Origin: Hydrangea macrophylla
Lineage: Eukaryota; Streptophyta; Magnoliopsida; Cornales; Hydrangeaceae
DNA length: 64,000 bases
Direction of reading: 5' to 3'
Assembly: GCA_033977485.1 (NCBI GenBank)
Contig: CM066984.1
Coordinates: forward strand, 34,205,501-34,269,500
Positions 46,151 through 57,918 of the stretch are shown here, in pieces. The translations under genes and the position numbers were made by a program. Numbering within the stretch: the stretch's first letter is position 1; every line of letters begins with the position of its first letter. The notes under the pieces are model-generated. The model had not been told where the DNA came from. It worked only from the letters and a program-made list of their open reading frames with translations, and ran no database searches.

Positions 46151-47144
46151 AGATCCTCCGCAAGGCTTTTTAGTGGTCAGAAGAGTGCGAGGAGGCATTC
46201 TGGGAGCTCAAGAAATATTTGGCGTCACCCCCTCTACTCCCAACGCCCGTGCCAAGCGAGGAGCTGTTCTTGTACTTGGCGATGTCACCCTCGGTGGTCA
46301 GCTTGGCACTCATTCAAGAAGAGCACGCGATACAGTTCCCGGTCTACTATATAAGCCGAGCTCTTCAGGGTCAAAAAAGTAGATACTCCCGCATTGAAAA
46401 GCTCACCTTCGCCCTCATCACATCAGCTCGGAGACTTCGCCCGTATTTCCAGGCCCACGTTATCGTGGTCCTTACGAATCAGCCCCTTCGTAAGATCTTA
46501 AGCAGGCCCGAATCGTCCGAAAGGCTCGTCAAGTGGGCCTTGGAGTTAGAAGAATTCAAAGTGGTCTACAGACCTCGCATAGCAATCAAGGGACAGGCAG
46601 TAGCGGACTTCCTTGTTGAATTCACATACCAAGAAGACCCGGTTGAAGAGCTCGACTCACCGGTCCTACCGCCCGGTTTGCAATCAGACATCCCAACCTG
46701 GGTACTCTATGTAGACGGATCATCCAACAAGCAGGGAAGTGGAGCAGGGATCATCCTAACCACGCCCGATGGGATCCAACTCGAGTATGCGCTTAGGTTA
46801 GAATTCAAAGCCTCCAATAACGAGGCCGAGTATGAAGCCCTCTTGGCTAGATTACAGCTAGGCGCTTCAATGGGTGCACCGTAGGTTCAGGTGTACAGTG
46901 ACTCTCAACTCGTGGTAAATCAAGTCAATTAAGAGTACGTGGCTCGAGAAGATAACATGATAGCTTATCTAGCCCTTGTCCGAGCAGTTTCAAAGAAGCT
47001 TCAGGGGTTCTCTGTCACACAGATACCGAGGGAGGAGAACACTAGAGCCGACCGGTTAGCCCGCCTTGCCTCATCCTCTGAGTCAGACTTGCCCAGGATA
47101 AGGATAGAGTACCTACCCGAGCCAAGTGTGATCAACTCAGAATG
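46151..47144 (+). pseudogene. Tat/Retand dual RNase H region
   Basis: The first domain (about 46219-46600) is the usual gypsy RNase H in degenerate form: LYLAMSPSVVSLALIQEE lacks the catalytic Asp, as known for Tat elements. The second (about 46690-47080) is the acquired archaeal-type RNase H with its residues in place: WVLYVDGSSNKQGSGAGI (Asp), NNEAEYEALLA (Glu), VYSDSQLVV (Asp) and ENTRADRLA (Asp). Stops interrupt it at about 46882 and 46930. The pairing of a dead and an apparently complete RNase H supports the Tat/Retand assignment. Confidence 0.85.
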
Positions 47145-47145
47145 A

Positions 47146-48417
47146 ATGGAGGCAGAATCGGTCGCCCTCAGACCTAATTGGATGGACCCAATCATGGCAT
47201 TTCTAGCAACAGGCGTGTTACCAGAAGGTAAGGAGGAAGCCCGCCGGGTTAAATATCGAGCGGCAAGATACCACATTATTGATGGAATCCTCTACAAAAG
47301 AGGATTTTCCATACCGTATCTCCAATGTGTCCATCCTACACAGGTCCAAGGGGTGTTGCACGAAATCTATCAAGGGGTGTGCGGGAACCACATCGGAGGT
47401 CGGGCACTCTCGCGCAAAGCCCTGCTACAAGGATACTGTTGGCCGACCATGGCCAGAGACTCTCAAGAATACGTCAAGAGGTGTGATACGTTCCAAAGGT
47501 TTTCTCCCATGATCAACCGTCCAGGAGAGCTTCAGACGCTAATCCTCAGCCCCTGGTCGTTTGCTTAGTGGGGCATTGACATAGTTGGTCCTCTCTCGAT
47601 GGGAAAAGGGCAGGTCAAGTTTGCTGTCACAGCCTTGGATTACTTCACCAAGTGGGCGGTGGCCAAGCCCTTGGCAACGATCACCGAGAAGAAAATAGAA
47701 AGCTTCTTAGAAAAGAACATCCTCAGCAGCTTCGGCGTCCCCCGGGTTCTGGTTAGCGATAACGGTAGACAATTTGATACCCCGGTATTCAGGCAATTTT
47801 GCTCGGGCTATGGGATATCCAACCATTACTCATCCCCCGAGCACCCCCAGGCCTATAGCCAAGCTGAGGTGACAAACTAGACTATTCTTCAGTCAATCAA
47901 GATGAGGCTCGAAGGCACAAAAGGACTATGGACAGAAGTGCTACCGACCCTCTTCTTGTGGGCCTACCGCACTACACCCGGAGCGGTAGTAGGCGAGACG
48001 ACGTTCTCCCTAACCTACGGCTTTGAGGCGGTGGTCCCCACGGAGCTTGGGTTACCTACCTATCGGGTGGCAAATTATAGCAAGCTAGACAATGAAAATG
48101 CCCTCAAGGCAGAGCTCGACCTAGCAGAGGAGAAAAGAGATCGGGCGTATCTAAAAGTGGTAGCCTACAAGCAGAGAGTATCTCGATACTATAACAGTAA
48201 GTTGAAGCATCGCAGTTTCCTAGCGGGGGGCCTGGTCCTTAAAGCCATCAATCAGTCCACAAAAGTCCCGAGCCACGGAAAGTTGGGGCCAAACTGAGAA
48301 GGTCCATATCTAGTTACCCGGATAAACCACCCAAGCATCTATTGGTTACAAACTCTGGACGGCTGTCACCTTTTTGGAATGTGCAGCATCTTCGAAAGTA
48401 CTATCAGTAGCAATTAG
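47146..48417 (+). pseudogene. Tat/Retand integrase
   Basis: The zinc-binding domain is HEIYQGVCGNHIGGR followed by YVKRCDTFQRF, where the second Cys of CxxC is Phe. The core has AVTALDYFTKWAVAKP (Asp), VLVSDNGRQFD (Asp) and SPEHPQAYSQAEVTN (Glu). The C-terminal part runs to about 48417 (PNYEGPY-like text with a stop at 48298). Nonsense codons lie at 47566, 47878 and 48298. No chromodomain is seen, as expected for Tat. Confidence 0.88.
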
Positions 48418-48540
48418 ATGTGGGTAGGTTAATACTGGTTAGGGTACTTGTAGCTCCATTCGAGCAGTCATTATGATTTTTCAAAATCAAAAAAGCAATA
48501 AAACGGTTCCTACCTTACATCAAGAAGCAACCCTTGTCAG

Positions 48541-51500
48541 TGTGGATACCGGGTTTCCACCGCTTCGCTATGTTTTCGAAACTTGTTTGACTTTTGAATC
48601 AAGGAAAGAGAAAAGGCCTGTTGAAAACAGATACAGAGTCGCCACTTGGTCTTTAAGGAACCAAGAAACCTAATTTTGACTCACCCAAACGGATAAAGGG
48701 CACCGGCCCTTCATAACCAAAGAACTTGGCTCGGGGTTTTGGTACGAGAGAGGAAGGAGCCTTTGTCACGACTAAAACACCCTCAACTCGCCCCGTCTCT
48801 CGACGGGCCTCAAGTAGCATCCAAATAATCATCTTATACCATGTTTGGTTCGACAAATAATACTATGATAGTATATTACATCACATAAGAAAATTTAAAA
48901 ATGGAAGATCTAAAGATAAGATATCATTCATAAGATCTAAGCCAAATATCACACAATGCAAAGTGAAAGATCACACAAATAAACCTAGGAAAAATCATCT
49001 AATCATGTATCAAATAATCAAGACTTCCTAATCTAAAGGGGGACATGAATTGTTATTGAAACAAATAAACAAAGAAATCAAAATATGCTTAGCAAGCTAG
49101 TATGATGCATGTTAATCTTTGAGAAAAAAGAAGACCTCTCAATCCCCGGGATGGGTGAGAAAGGATGATTAGATCGGGGGAAGCATGAACGTGTGATCAA
49201 GTTCATTCCTTATAATCTTCTTAGATTAGGAGCCATGAAGGCCCCAAATCTTGCATGGATGCAATGTATGTATCTAGAATGTGCCAAGGTTGTAGTGTGC
49301 TTTGTGTTCATGGATTCCTAGAATGACTTAGAAGTCTATAATGTGTATGAATGAATGAATGAAATCATCATGGGATATGTAAAAATGTGGTATGAACTAC
49401 TTCCTAAGATATGAACTAATTTGGAAGGCATATAAGCATCAAATCAAAGAATGAAAGTTAAAAGGTGCTTGCTGTGAATAGTGGACAGAACAGTAGCATG
49501 ATCTTTTGGAAATTGAAAAGAGGGGTTAAAAGTGTTTTCAATGCATGATTTTTTTATGGAGATCTTCCTTATTGTGTCTAGAACACAACCCAAAAGGCCA
49601 ATCTTGGATAGCTATCACAGATTGAGAGAAATCATATAAACAATGAAGGTCACTCAGAAACAGAGTCCGTACTGTCGACTGAAATGTTAGAAAATCTTAG
49701 AAAATGAAAACTAATGATCTAGAGGCCCATTTTATACAGAGAGTTTCCTAAGACATTGAAATTTAAGGGAAAAATAAGTTAGGGCCACCCCTTTTGGAAA
49801 AGTTGTCTGAAAAAGAGGTTGGAAGTGGACCTAGCTGCTGTGACAGCAAAAACAGAATGTCTGGAAGGAATGTTGGGATCCAAATGGACCATTTCCAAGT
49901 ACTTCCAAGTCAAACCAAAAATCATGGGTGTTCTCTAATGAGTTAGGAAGACTTTCCAAGTGGCCTTGCATCCATATGTTGAGTATTGAGTTCTAGAGAA
50001 ATCTTTGAACTCGGCTCACTCACTGTTTTGACTCATTGTTTTGAAGATTTTGGAGAAAACAAGGTTTTATTTCTTGAAACCAAAATGAGAGGGATTGAGA
50101 GGGGTTTTGAAATAGATGTTTTGAAAGCATATTTTCAATACTCAATAAGGACTATAGCCACTTAGAATGCCAACATTAAACTCATCATCAAGAACCTCCA
50201 AGATTGTTGGAGAAGTTTATTTTTATTTGAACATAACTTCAATACATTTCAAGAATACCTTGGAAGTATTGAGGTTATGATCATCATCTATCAAACATGT
50301 TTTTGAGGTCAAGAGCTACTATCCATAAGGATTCACTCACCTCAAACTTCATGTCATCATCTAGATGATGATGAACTAGTAAGTAAATAAAGAAAATAAA
50401 AAGAAATGAGGTAAGAAGAGATGAACATAATATGAATAAGCAAGTAAATAGCAATCAATAGATGATAATCAATGTGATTTTGGACTTGTAGCTTGGTGTT
50501 TCACTCATAGATTTTGACATTTGGACATGGAAGTAGCTTCCTAACTCAAGAATGCTCAAGAATGGTGATTGGGGGTGTTTGGAATGTGAAGTATATAGAA
50601 GGATAGTGGAAGAAAACAAGATAAAAACTCACTTTCTTTATGGAAAATCAATGGGAGAAGCTCCCTTTCTCTCTTCTAAACCTATCTCTATCTCTCTTCT
50701 TCTCTACAACTTTTCAAGCTTTTCACTTGGCCCCCCCAAAATGAAGAGCAATGCGGGGTTTATATAGGCCAATTTGGGGTGGTTTTGGGATTTTAGAAGT
50801 GTTCCCATTGGTCCCAAACATCTGTGAACATAAAACTACGTCGTTTTGGCTTTCAATTAATCAAATTGGACCCCCAAAAAAATTACAAAAATGGACTCTG
50901 TGAGGGTTGAGTGCCGCGGCGGCACTGCTCCACAGAAGCCCAAAAAATTACGTTTAGGCCCCCAGAGGTTCCGGTATTCGCGAAAAGGCCCTATTTCGTC
51001 CGAAATTCACAGAAAATGCATACGAACTCCAAATTGAGGTTGTGATATACCGTTGGAAAGGTAATGGAGTCTAATTTACATAAAAAATAGTTTAGAGATA
51101 GGTCACTTTGAAAAGTTTTGCGGTATTCGCGATAAAAGCCGATTTGATCGCCTTTTTTGCCTTTGAAAATTCATAATAAATTCGTTTTAAATCCAGAAAT
51201 TATGTGCCATATACCGTTGGAAAGCTATTGACCTCTAGTATCCATGAAAAATTTATGAAAATTGTTTCGGTGCCCCGATTCCAAAGTCAAATCTTGGTCA
51301 AACTGGTCAAACCTGGGATTCCCGGGAAGTTCAGGGAACCTCCGGGAGCTCCCAGGAGCCGACATTTTCGCTCGATTCTCTTTTAAAACTTATTTTAATA
51401 CTTTTCTAATGATTTCGGTGAATTCGGACAATTTCGGTCAAACTTGGTCAAACTCTGGTCAAACCTTGGTCAAACCGGTCAACGGGGACTTTTGGGGAAC

Positions 51501-51763
51501 TTCCGGGACTTCCGGGGGTCTCTGGGAGCTGACGATTTCTTCCGGTTTTACTTAGAAACTCATTTTATCATTTTTCTTATGACGTAGCATGTTTCCAGAA
51601 CTTTTGGTCCAAATCCGGGAGTTTTTGGGCTTTCAGGGGCATTTTGGTCATTTTGAGAAATAGAGTTAACTTCCAGGAGTCCTTTTGAGTCTTTTTCGAT
51701 CATTGTGAACCACCAAGCTATGGGTCTTCTAAATTTGATAGCCGACAAAATGGGGTGTCTACA
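48541..51763 (-). repeat. Solo LTR of the Ogre-like family, 3223 bp
   Basis: Perfect flanking GTCAG duplications (48536-48540 and 51764-51768) and the same ends as the LTRs at 5348 and 15750. It is clearly diverged from those two by substitutions and indels: one GC-rich patch copy instead of three, and one W-box fewer. It is therefore an older insertion, reduced to one LTR by recombination. The ORFs at 50552, 51204 and 51262 are chance. Confidence 0.92.
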
Positions 51764-51768
51764 GTCAG

Positions 51769-52497
51769 TATTCTGCATAAAGACCTCGGGCCAACACCTG
51801 AGGCAAAAGGCCTTGGCCCAAAACCAAGGCACAAAGACCCCGGGAACTTACCCGAGAGGTAAAAGACCTTGGCTCAAAACCAAGGCACAAAAAGGCCTCG
51901 GGCCTAACCCCGAGGCACCAACTTCGCTTAGGCCCTACCGGCGATGGGGGCAAACCCCCTAGGTGGCTGATGATGGCAAGCCTCAAAGGACCCTGCAACC
52001 ATCCATGTTCCAGATCGGTTTCCTATGGTTCTCCCCTCCTAGACACATGCCTTAGCAAAATGCTTGGAGGGGGCAGGGGGATACCAGACTAAAAAAGGGA
52101 ATCACACCGGTCACTAACATGGCTTGGAATCCTAACATTCCTAAGTACCTGCATAGGCCAGAGAAAAATCGTCCAGTCAGTAAAACAGGATAAATTCCTA
52201 TAATACACCGGATGGGACCTTTCAAACAGGTCAAGAAGACCAGTTGTTCTACCGGTTATGATCCAAAACCATTTGCTACGGCAAAGAATTAGATCGGTCA
52301 ATTAAAAATAAAAACCGGTCGGGAATTTGCAAGCACAGGCACACAAGTATAGAAACAGCAAATAATTGATGGAAAAGTTGGTCTCAAGAACCATTTCATT
52401 AATATAAAAAACTGTACAATGCCTGGAGGGTAGTTGTAGTAGCCTCCAAAAAAAAAAAACAACAATATACAAGAAACAGAGGAGTCAGACGTCGTCA
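51769..52497 (+). other. Tat/Retand 3' region with short hairpin repeats
   Basis: 51,775-51,930 holds three or four imperfect copies of a block built around CCTTGGCCCAAAACCAAGGC, each able to fold on itself. The rest is non-coding. ORFs on both strands (51705, 51765, 52052, 52089) are by-products. Confidence 0.6.
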
Positions 52498-54592
52498 ACA
52501 ATGACCACCTCCTCGGTCTCCGCATTCCCTCCCTTTGGAGCGGTATCTCCAGTCGGCTCATCCTGGAGGGTTGCACCTTCCGGTGCGATAGCAGGACCCT
52601 TGGCCTCGGCGGCGGCACCATCAGTAGGACCAGAAACCATATCCCAATAATCGGAACCTACCCCCTGGTAAGGGGAGGTGTTCAACTCTGGGTGGTCCCG
52701 AGCCAGCCTCCTCTTTAAATCCTCGTACCCGAGGAAAAAACCATTATCAAAAGTCTCCCCCGGGGGTCCAGTGGCCACTGCCGCCTCCAAAAGTGCCCTC
52801 TCCTGGGCCTCTGGTGCCGCGCGACCAGCCCGCTCGGTTTTCAGCTCTACCAGAGCCACCGCCAACTCTTCCAGGGCTGCCCCGAGGTTCAAAACTAGGC
52901 CCTTGACCCTATTTTTCTCTACGGTCAAGGCTCTCTCTTTGGTCTCTAGGGCAACCTCTTTCTCAGCCAGGGCGGTCTCGGCAGTGGTGGCCCTCTCGGC
53001 CAGGGCCGGCATGAAAGACTCAGCTCCGGCAGCTATGCAACCGACCTACAAGAAATCAAAAGAAAACCGGTCGATCACTATTGCCAGTAGAACGAGTCAA
53101 GCGTACAAAAATCAGAAAGTACGGCAGAGTCGCTTACCAGATGGGAGATACTGTAGAGCCACCCCTGAAAGACCTGGGGAGACATGCTGGCGCACCTCTC
53201 CACCTGGCTTGGGAGAAAATACGGCTTGACCCTGTCACGGGTCTCCCTTGACTCCTCCAGGGGCGTCCCGGAGGGAATATCCTATCGAGGAGCCGACATC
53301 TCCCCCACTGCCACCACCCGGGGGGTTAACATCTCCCCGGGAGCTCGGTTGGCCGGTGGGCCGTGCCTGAGCCGCCTGAACGGGTGGTCACTATCGGTGG
53401 CCTCGACGGCCGACCTCGTCCCTGCCATGGCCATCCGCTCGGCAGCGGCAGCTTGTAGAGCCCTCAACCGCTCCGGGTCTCTCCTGGGGGCCATTTCTAC
53501 AAAAGGAAAACAATCACAAGGTCAGTAACCAGAGCAACGAGACTACAAAGGGGTAAGTAAAAATGAAGTCGTTAATTAAACTCTTACCCGGGATGATAGC
53601 AGGGAATATGGGAGCCTCGGCGGGTTGGTCGGGCCGGCGATTATCTCTCTGGTCTCCCGACCGGGCCAGCACGTCCCAAATGTTGATGGGCCATTCCACC
53701 AAGCCTCTTATCCTCTCCTTGCAATCCTTCGGAATGCTCGGGAGATTGAGCGACCCCGCTGCAAAACAAGCCGAAGTGATCAGTTTCGTGACCATATCAA
53801 AAGGCTTGGAAAGAAACAAGAAAGGGAGAAGGACAGGCTTACCCCTTAACTCTCCCGCCCAGGAGGTCCTTAGTTGACCCCCTGGGGCTCGCTCACAGAG
53901 CCTGGGGGTGGACACTTAGAAGAACTTACTCTTCCACCCCTTGTTGTTGCTCGGGCAGTTGATAATAATTTTCTTCCCCTGCCGGCCCTTAGGGAGAAGA
54001 AACCGACCTCCCCATGTACTTGGAGTGGCCGGTGGATCCAGAAGAACTCCTGGAGGGTGAGCTCATACCCAAAGACTTGGGGCCACAAAGAAATGGACCC
54101 CACCAGGAACCTCCGCCCGTTCGGGGCTAACTGCCGGGAGCTATCCCAAGGTAGATCAGAGCATCTCTGGCGGTCGGATGGAGAGAAATGCGAAGGCCCT
54201 CCACGAAGGCGTCCTCATATAAAGTGACAAAACCCCGGCGATGAATGTTGGCCCTGCTGAGATGGACGAACAAGGAGCTGTCGCTGGGAATGGCATACCT
54301 ATCCCTGACTCGACCAAGGTCCCCGTCGTGCAAGGTCGAGGGGATGAACTTGCAGGCGAATGCTACCTCGGGATCAGACTCCCTAGGCGGCTCGTCGCTT
54401 GAGCCCCGCAAAAAAGGAGGCCATCGGGGCCTCTTGGTCAGGCTCATCGTCGGAGATTCGAGTAGGAAGCCTACCCTTACTGTGATGGTCCAACGGGGAA
54501 GTAGAAGGAGGGTCCAAACTGGTGTCAGGGGTCCCAGACAATGCCTCTTCGTCTTCCGATCGGGAAGCAGAATTAAAATCAGAGTGACTCAT
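52498..54592 (-). pseudogene. Antisense extra ORF (aORF) of the Tat/Retand element, intron-containing
   Basis: It is transcribed opposite to gag-pol. The likely start is the ATG at 54592 (MSHSDFNSASRSEDEEALSG). The first part carries LYEDAFVEGLRISLHPTARD, the hallmark of the plant domain called Transposase_28/putative gypsy-type transposon. The last part is a heptad-like coiled coil (ALAERATTAETALAEKEVAL) with an acidic tail ending in EEVVIVDDV. Three GT-AG introns with pyrimidine-rich ends can be placed at 53759-53842 (84 nt), 53497-53587 (91 nt) and 53046-53137 (92 nt). Frameshifts near 54,410 and 54,110 and a stop at 53,282 make this copy non-functional. Antisense aORFs are known in Tat/Retand elements; their function is unknown. 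Confidence 0.75.
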
Positions 54593-55415
54593 CTCTAGTG
54601 TTCCTACGATAGGAGGAGGATGCAGATGACGACCTAAGTAGGGATCAGGGACTCTAAGCCTGAGATATAGAGGGGGCAAAGTCAAAAGCCTGAAGGGCAG
54701 AACGTACAAAGTCCTAACGGTCAAGTAGCACTCAGTCAAAACTACCCCGAAACAACCCGTGTGGCTAAGTCGCCTAACCGTGCCGCCTGACCTAAGGAAA
54801 AAGCAGAATCTAAAAAAGAAGTCCCACTCTCGGGTAAGCCATGGCAGATTTGTCCTCTCCAGACTCGCTAAGAAAAGGGAAGTGAAGACTTACGCAAGTT
54901 AAAGCAGGGAAAGAGCTTGGGAAGTTTGATCGGGAACGCTTTGCTCTCAAAACTGCTCGGTAGATTCAATCTCCAGTTAGCAGTTATGAAAGAAATGAAC
55001 AAGTACCCTTTATATAGGAACCACGGACGGTTCAGATTAGAATAGATCCAATGGCTCATACACCTTTCCGCCCAAAGTTGCTGACAGTTGTCACCTCGGG
55101 CACGTGAAGTGTCGCCTCAAAAGGCGCGTGCATTAAATGCATGACGAGACGGTTCGGTTACCACGTAAACGGCTCGGTTACTCACACACTGGCATCGTTG
55201 AATCCTGACCAGGCTAGTGACCAGTTGACACGTGGCAAAGGTAAAACTCGGGCCCACAAGGCCACCGCTCGGTCCGTACCCCGGCTGTGACCACTACGAC
55301 CGGTCCCGCCCCGGGTAGAGTCCCGACCTCTTATCAGACGGTTTCTCGGGAGCAATCTTAATTTTCAAACCTCATTTGATTGGACATCACATCAACTTCG
55401 AAAATGGGGGGCAAC
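54593..55415. other. Region between aORF start and right LTR
   Basis: It would hold the aORF promoter on the minus strand; a TATA-like element in that sense is present near 55010-55016 (+ strand 'tttatatagg'). At its right end is the plus-strand polypurine tract AAAATGGGGGGCAAC (55401-55415), directly before the LTR. No other gene is seen. Confidence 0.6.
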
Positions 55416-56027
55416 TGATACGTCCAGAAATATTCTGCTAAAGCCAAACCGCCACGTCAGTAGTGAAGGACTCGGGCTATCCGGGATGGGCACTTGTGGC
55501 CCACCAATCCCAAGGTCATCGACTGTTACCGCTCGGGGTATTCACACAGCCCGGGAGTACAGCGCAGCAGCTCTCCACAAGGTGCAGTTTGACAAGCCGC
55601 TCAGCAGTTTCCTTATCTGGCCAGAAATCGATTAGGAAGGGTAAACGGTTTCCTAAACCACTTAGGAAACTCCCCTAAATTGTGTAGAATAATTGCAATT
55701 AGATTAGGCTTCCAAATCTGCATACTTACCATGTACATGTGGTCTCTTACATCTATAAAAAGAGACCACCTACCTTCTTTAGAAGGGGATCGCATTCTTA
55801 ACCTAGAGAATATCAGTTTATACCGATTCATACGCATACACCCCGCCGGTTTTACTGGTAGTACCGCCCGAATTATTGACTCACCAGGCCCGCCGGTGAT
55901 CTGTTAGTAAAGCGCTCAGACTCACCCGTAGACGAAGGTCACCTCATTAATGGGGCCGAACCACATACAACTGACTGTGTCTCAATATCTCTCTCTGAAT
56001 CTCTCTTACCAATTTTCGGCATCATCA
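55416..56027 (+). repeat. Right LTR of the Tat/Retand element, 612 bp
   Basis: It starts TGATACGTCC after a polypurine tract and ends CGGCATCATCA. TATA-like CTATAAAAAG lies at about 55754-55763. It is the uninterrupted copy, so it shows the empty site of the Athila-like nest. Confidence 0.9.
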
Positions 56028-56215
56028 GAGATCAAACCTTCTTTTATACAATTCACATCAACACCAGAATCTACAAGGGCAATAGTATCCAGAATGTATT
56101 CTCCTTTAATAACAAAAGAAACTTGGATATACCACTTTTGTTAAATAATATTTTCTACAGAAAATATTCCTTCTATAGAACATAGGGCTTTTAAAAGAGC
56201 ATAGAGCTTTTAAAA
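56028..56215 (-). pseudogene. Endogenous pararetrovirus B: N-terminal protease region
   Basis: In minus sense the reading has a protease active-site segment, ALVDSGVDVNCI, with the DSG triad and flanking strand text (FVIKGEYILD). It is the other half of the protease piece at 34209-34528. The match ends in a C/A homopolymer run (56218-56244), which truncates the viral copy. Confidence 0.75.
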
Positions 56216-56638
56216 GACCCCCCCCCCCCAAAAAAAAAAAAAAAGTCTTAAGTTCAATTTTTGCAAAGCTCATAAACTAATTACCAAATGAATTAACATA
56301 AGTTTGTACTTTAAAAAAAGATAAGCAACAAAATCAGGGCCAAACTAAGCCTAAATGGGCTTATTTCATGTGATACAGAATACTTTTCACCCGGTACACC
56401 GTACACTAGGGGTGTATACGAGCCGAGCCTGCTTGCTAGCTTTCTCACGAGCTTGCGAGCTCAAACGAACCGAACTTTCTAGTGTTCGCGAGCTTTCTCG
56501 CGAACTTTTTAACGAGCTTTTTCGTGCACCATTTTAAACGATGTAGTTTAATAATAAAATAATCATTTATTAAGCCAATTTACGATATATGTCATATTTT
56601 TTCTAAAATTATATAGTTTTATAATAAAGGGTAAATTA
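56216..56638. other. Host intergenic repeat sequence
   Basis: After poly(C)/poly(A) at 56218-56244 comes AT-rich sequence, and at 56,415-56,530 a stretch of alternating GAGC/GCTC-type words ('cgagctttctcgcgaac'). Related words recur beyond the foldback element at 57,735-57,770, so the foldback element probably inserted within this repeat. Confidence 0.45.
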
Positions 56639-57669
56639 CACAAACCTCCCCTGAGGTTTGCCTTAATTACACGGACCTCCCCTCTTGTTTCAAAAATTAC
56701 ACAGACCTCCCTCGAGGTTTGTAATTAAGTAACAAAACGCCCCCTCCCCTAACGGTCTGTTAGTTTTTTTTACATTAGCCTCCCCTGAAAATTACAATTA
56801 GCCCCCCTAATATTATAAAATTGTCATACTAAAGCCCCATTTCTCTTATATTTTTGTGCTAGTTATAAAATTCCTCCTTTCTCCTATGTTTTTGGGTTAA
56901 TTTTTTTAGCATTAATTTATATCATCTACACAAAATATACACAAAACATATATAAATAGGTCTAAATTTTTTTTCCCCCGAAAAAACCTCTATCAAGCCC
57001 CCCTGTATTAATTTTCAAGATCCGCCCCCTGTCCCTATGCTTCAAAAGTGGACACTTAACCCCTGTGATTGTGGACTAAAATAGAACTGTTATGATTTCA
57101 CTCAAAGAGCGTTAACCCCAAAATTAATATCACAAAATGGGTTAAGTGTTTATATTTTTAACCAATTTTAGAATTTTTGTCAGTTTTGAGTAAAATTATA
57201 ACAATTCCATTTTAGCCCACAATCACAGGGGGTTAAGTGTCCCCTTTTGAAGCATAGGGACAGGGGCGGATCTAGAAAATTAATACATGGGGGGGGGGGG
57301 GGGGGGGGGCTTGATAGAGGTTTGTTTGGGGAATTTTTTTTTTTTTGGACCTATTTATATGTATTTTGTATAGATGATATAAATTAATGCTAAAAAAATT
57401 AACCCAAAAACATAGGAGGGATGAGGGATTTTATAATTATAACAAAAATATAAGAGAAAGGGGGCTTAATATGACAATTTTATAATATTAGGGGGGCTAA
57501 TTGTAATTTTCAAGGAGGCTAATGTAAAAAAAAACTAACATACCGTTAGGGGAGGGGGCGTTTTGTTACCTAATTATAAACCTCGAGGGAAGTCTGTGTA
57601 ATTTTTGAAACAAGAGGGGAGGTTCGTGTAATTAAGACAAACCTCAGGAGAGGTTTGTGTAATTTACCC
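56639..57669. mobile_element. Foldback Mutator-like MITE, 1031 bp
   Basis: It is flanked by the perfect 9-bp duplication TATAATAAA (56630-56638 and 57670-57678). The ends are GGGTAAATTACACAAACCTC and its near-exact complement, and complementarity continues along nearly the whole length to a centre near 57,150, giving arms of about 500 bp. There is no transposase ORF. A 9-bp duplication with long inverted ends is the signature of Mutator-like elements. A G run of about 20 (57,291-57,310) lies in the right arm, where the left arm has C-rich sequence. Confidence 0.88.
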
Positions 57670-57918
57670 TATAATAAATATATATATAAGTCACTATACA
57701 AGTACTTTATCAAACTTATTAATGAGATTTGTCACCGAGCTTTAATCGTTCTTGTTCATAAACTCAATGAATTGAAGGTTGATAGGATTTTTACCAAAAA
57801 AAAAACAATCAAGAAAATAAAAAAAAGGGTTGGGAGAACGCATGACTGAAACATTAACCTAAAATGAGATTTATCACCAATTACCCTTTAAATAAAACTC
57901 TAATTAGTGTAGGACCAC

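Larger units (their letters stand above)
34529..56027 (+). mobile_element. Tat/Retand-type Ty3/gypsy element, decayed, with nested insertions
   Basis: The LTRs are 34529-34866 plus 42570-42850 (left, interrupted) and 55416-56027 (right, 612 bp). The flanks are GGGAT (34524-34528) and GAGAT (56028-56032), a duplication with one change. Between them are a primer-binding site, gag, protease, reverse transcriptase, two RNase H domains and integrase in gypsy order, then a 3' region with an antisense extra gene. Dual RNase H plus an antisense extra ORF is the known signature of Tat/Retand elements. Removing the Athila-like nest and the Ogre-like solo LTR leaves about 10.6 kb. The coding part has many stops but few frameshifts. 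Confidence 0.88.

Noticed and set aside
53184..53877. Plus-strand ORFs opposite the aORF
   Set aside because: GC-rich mirror frames of the antisense gene; no recognisable motif.
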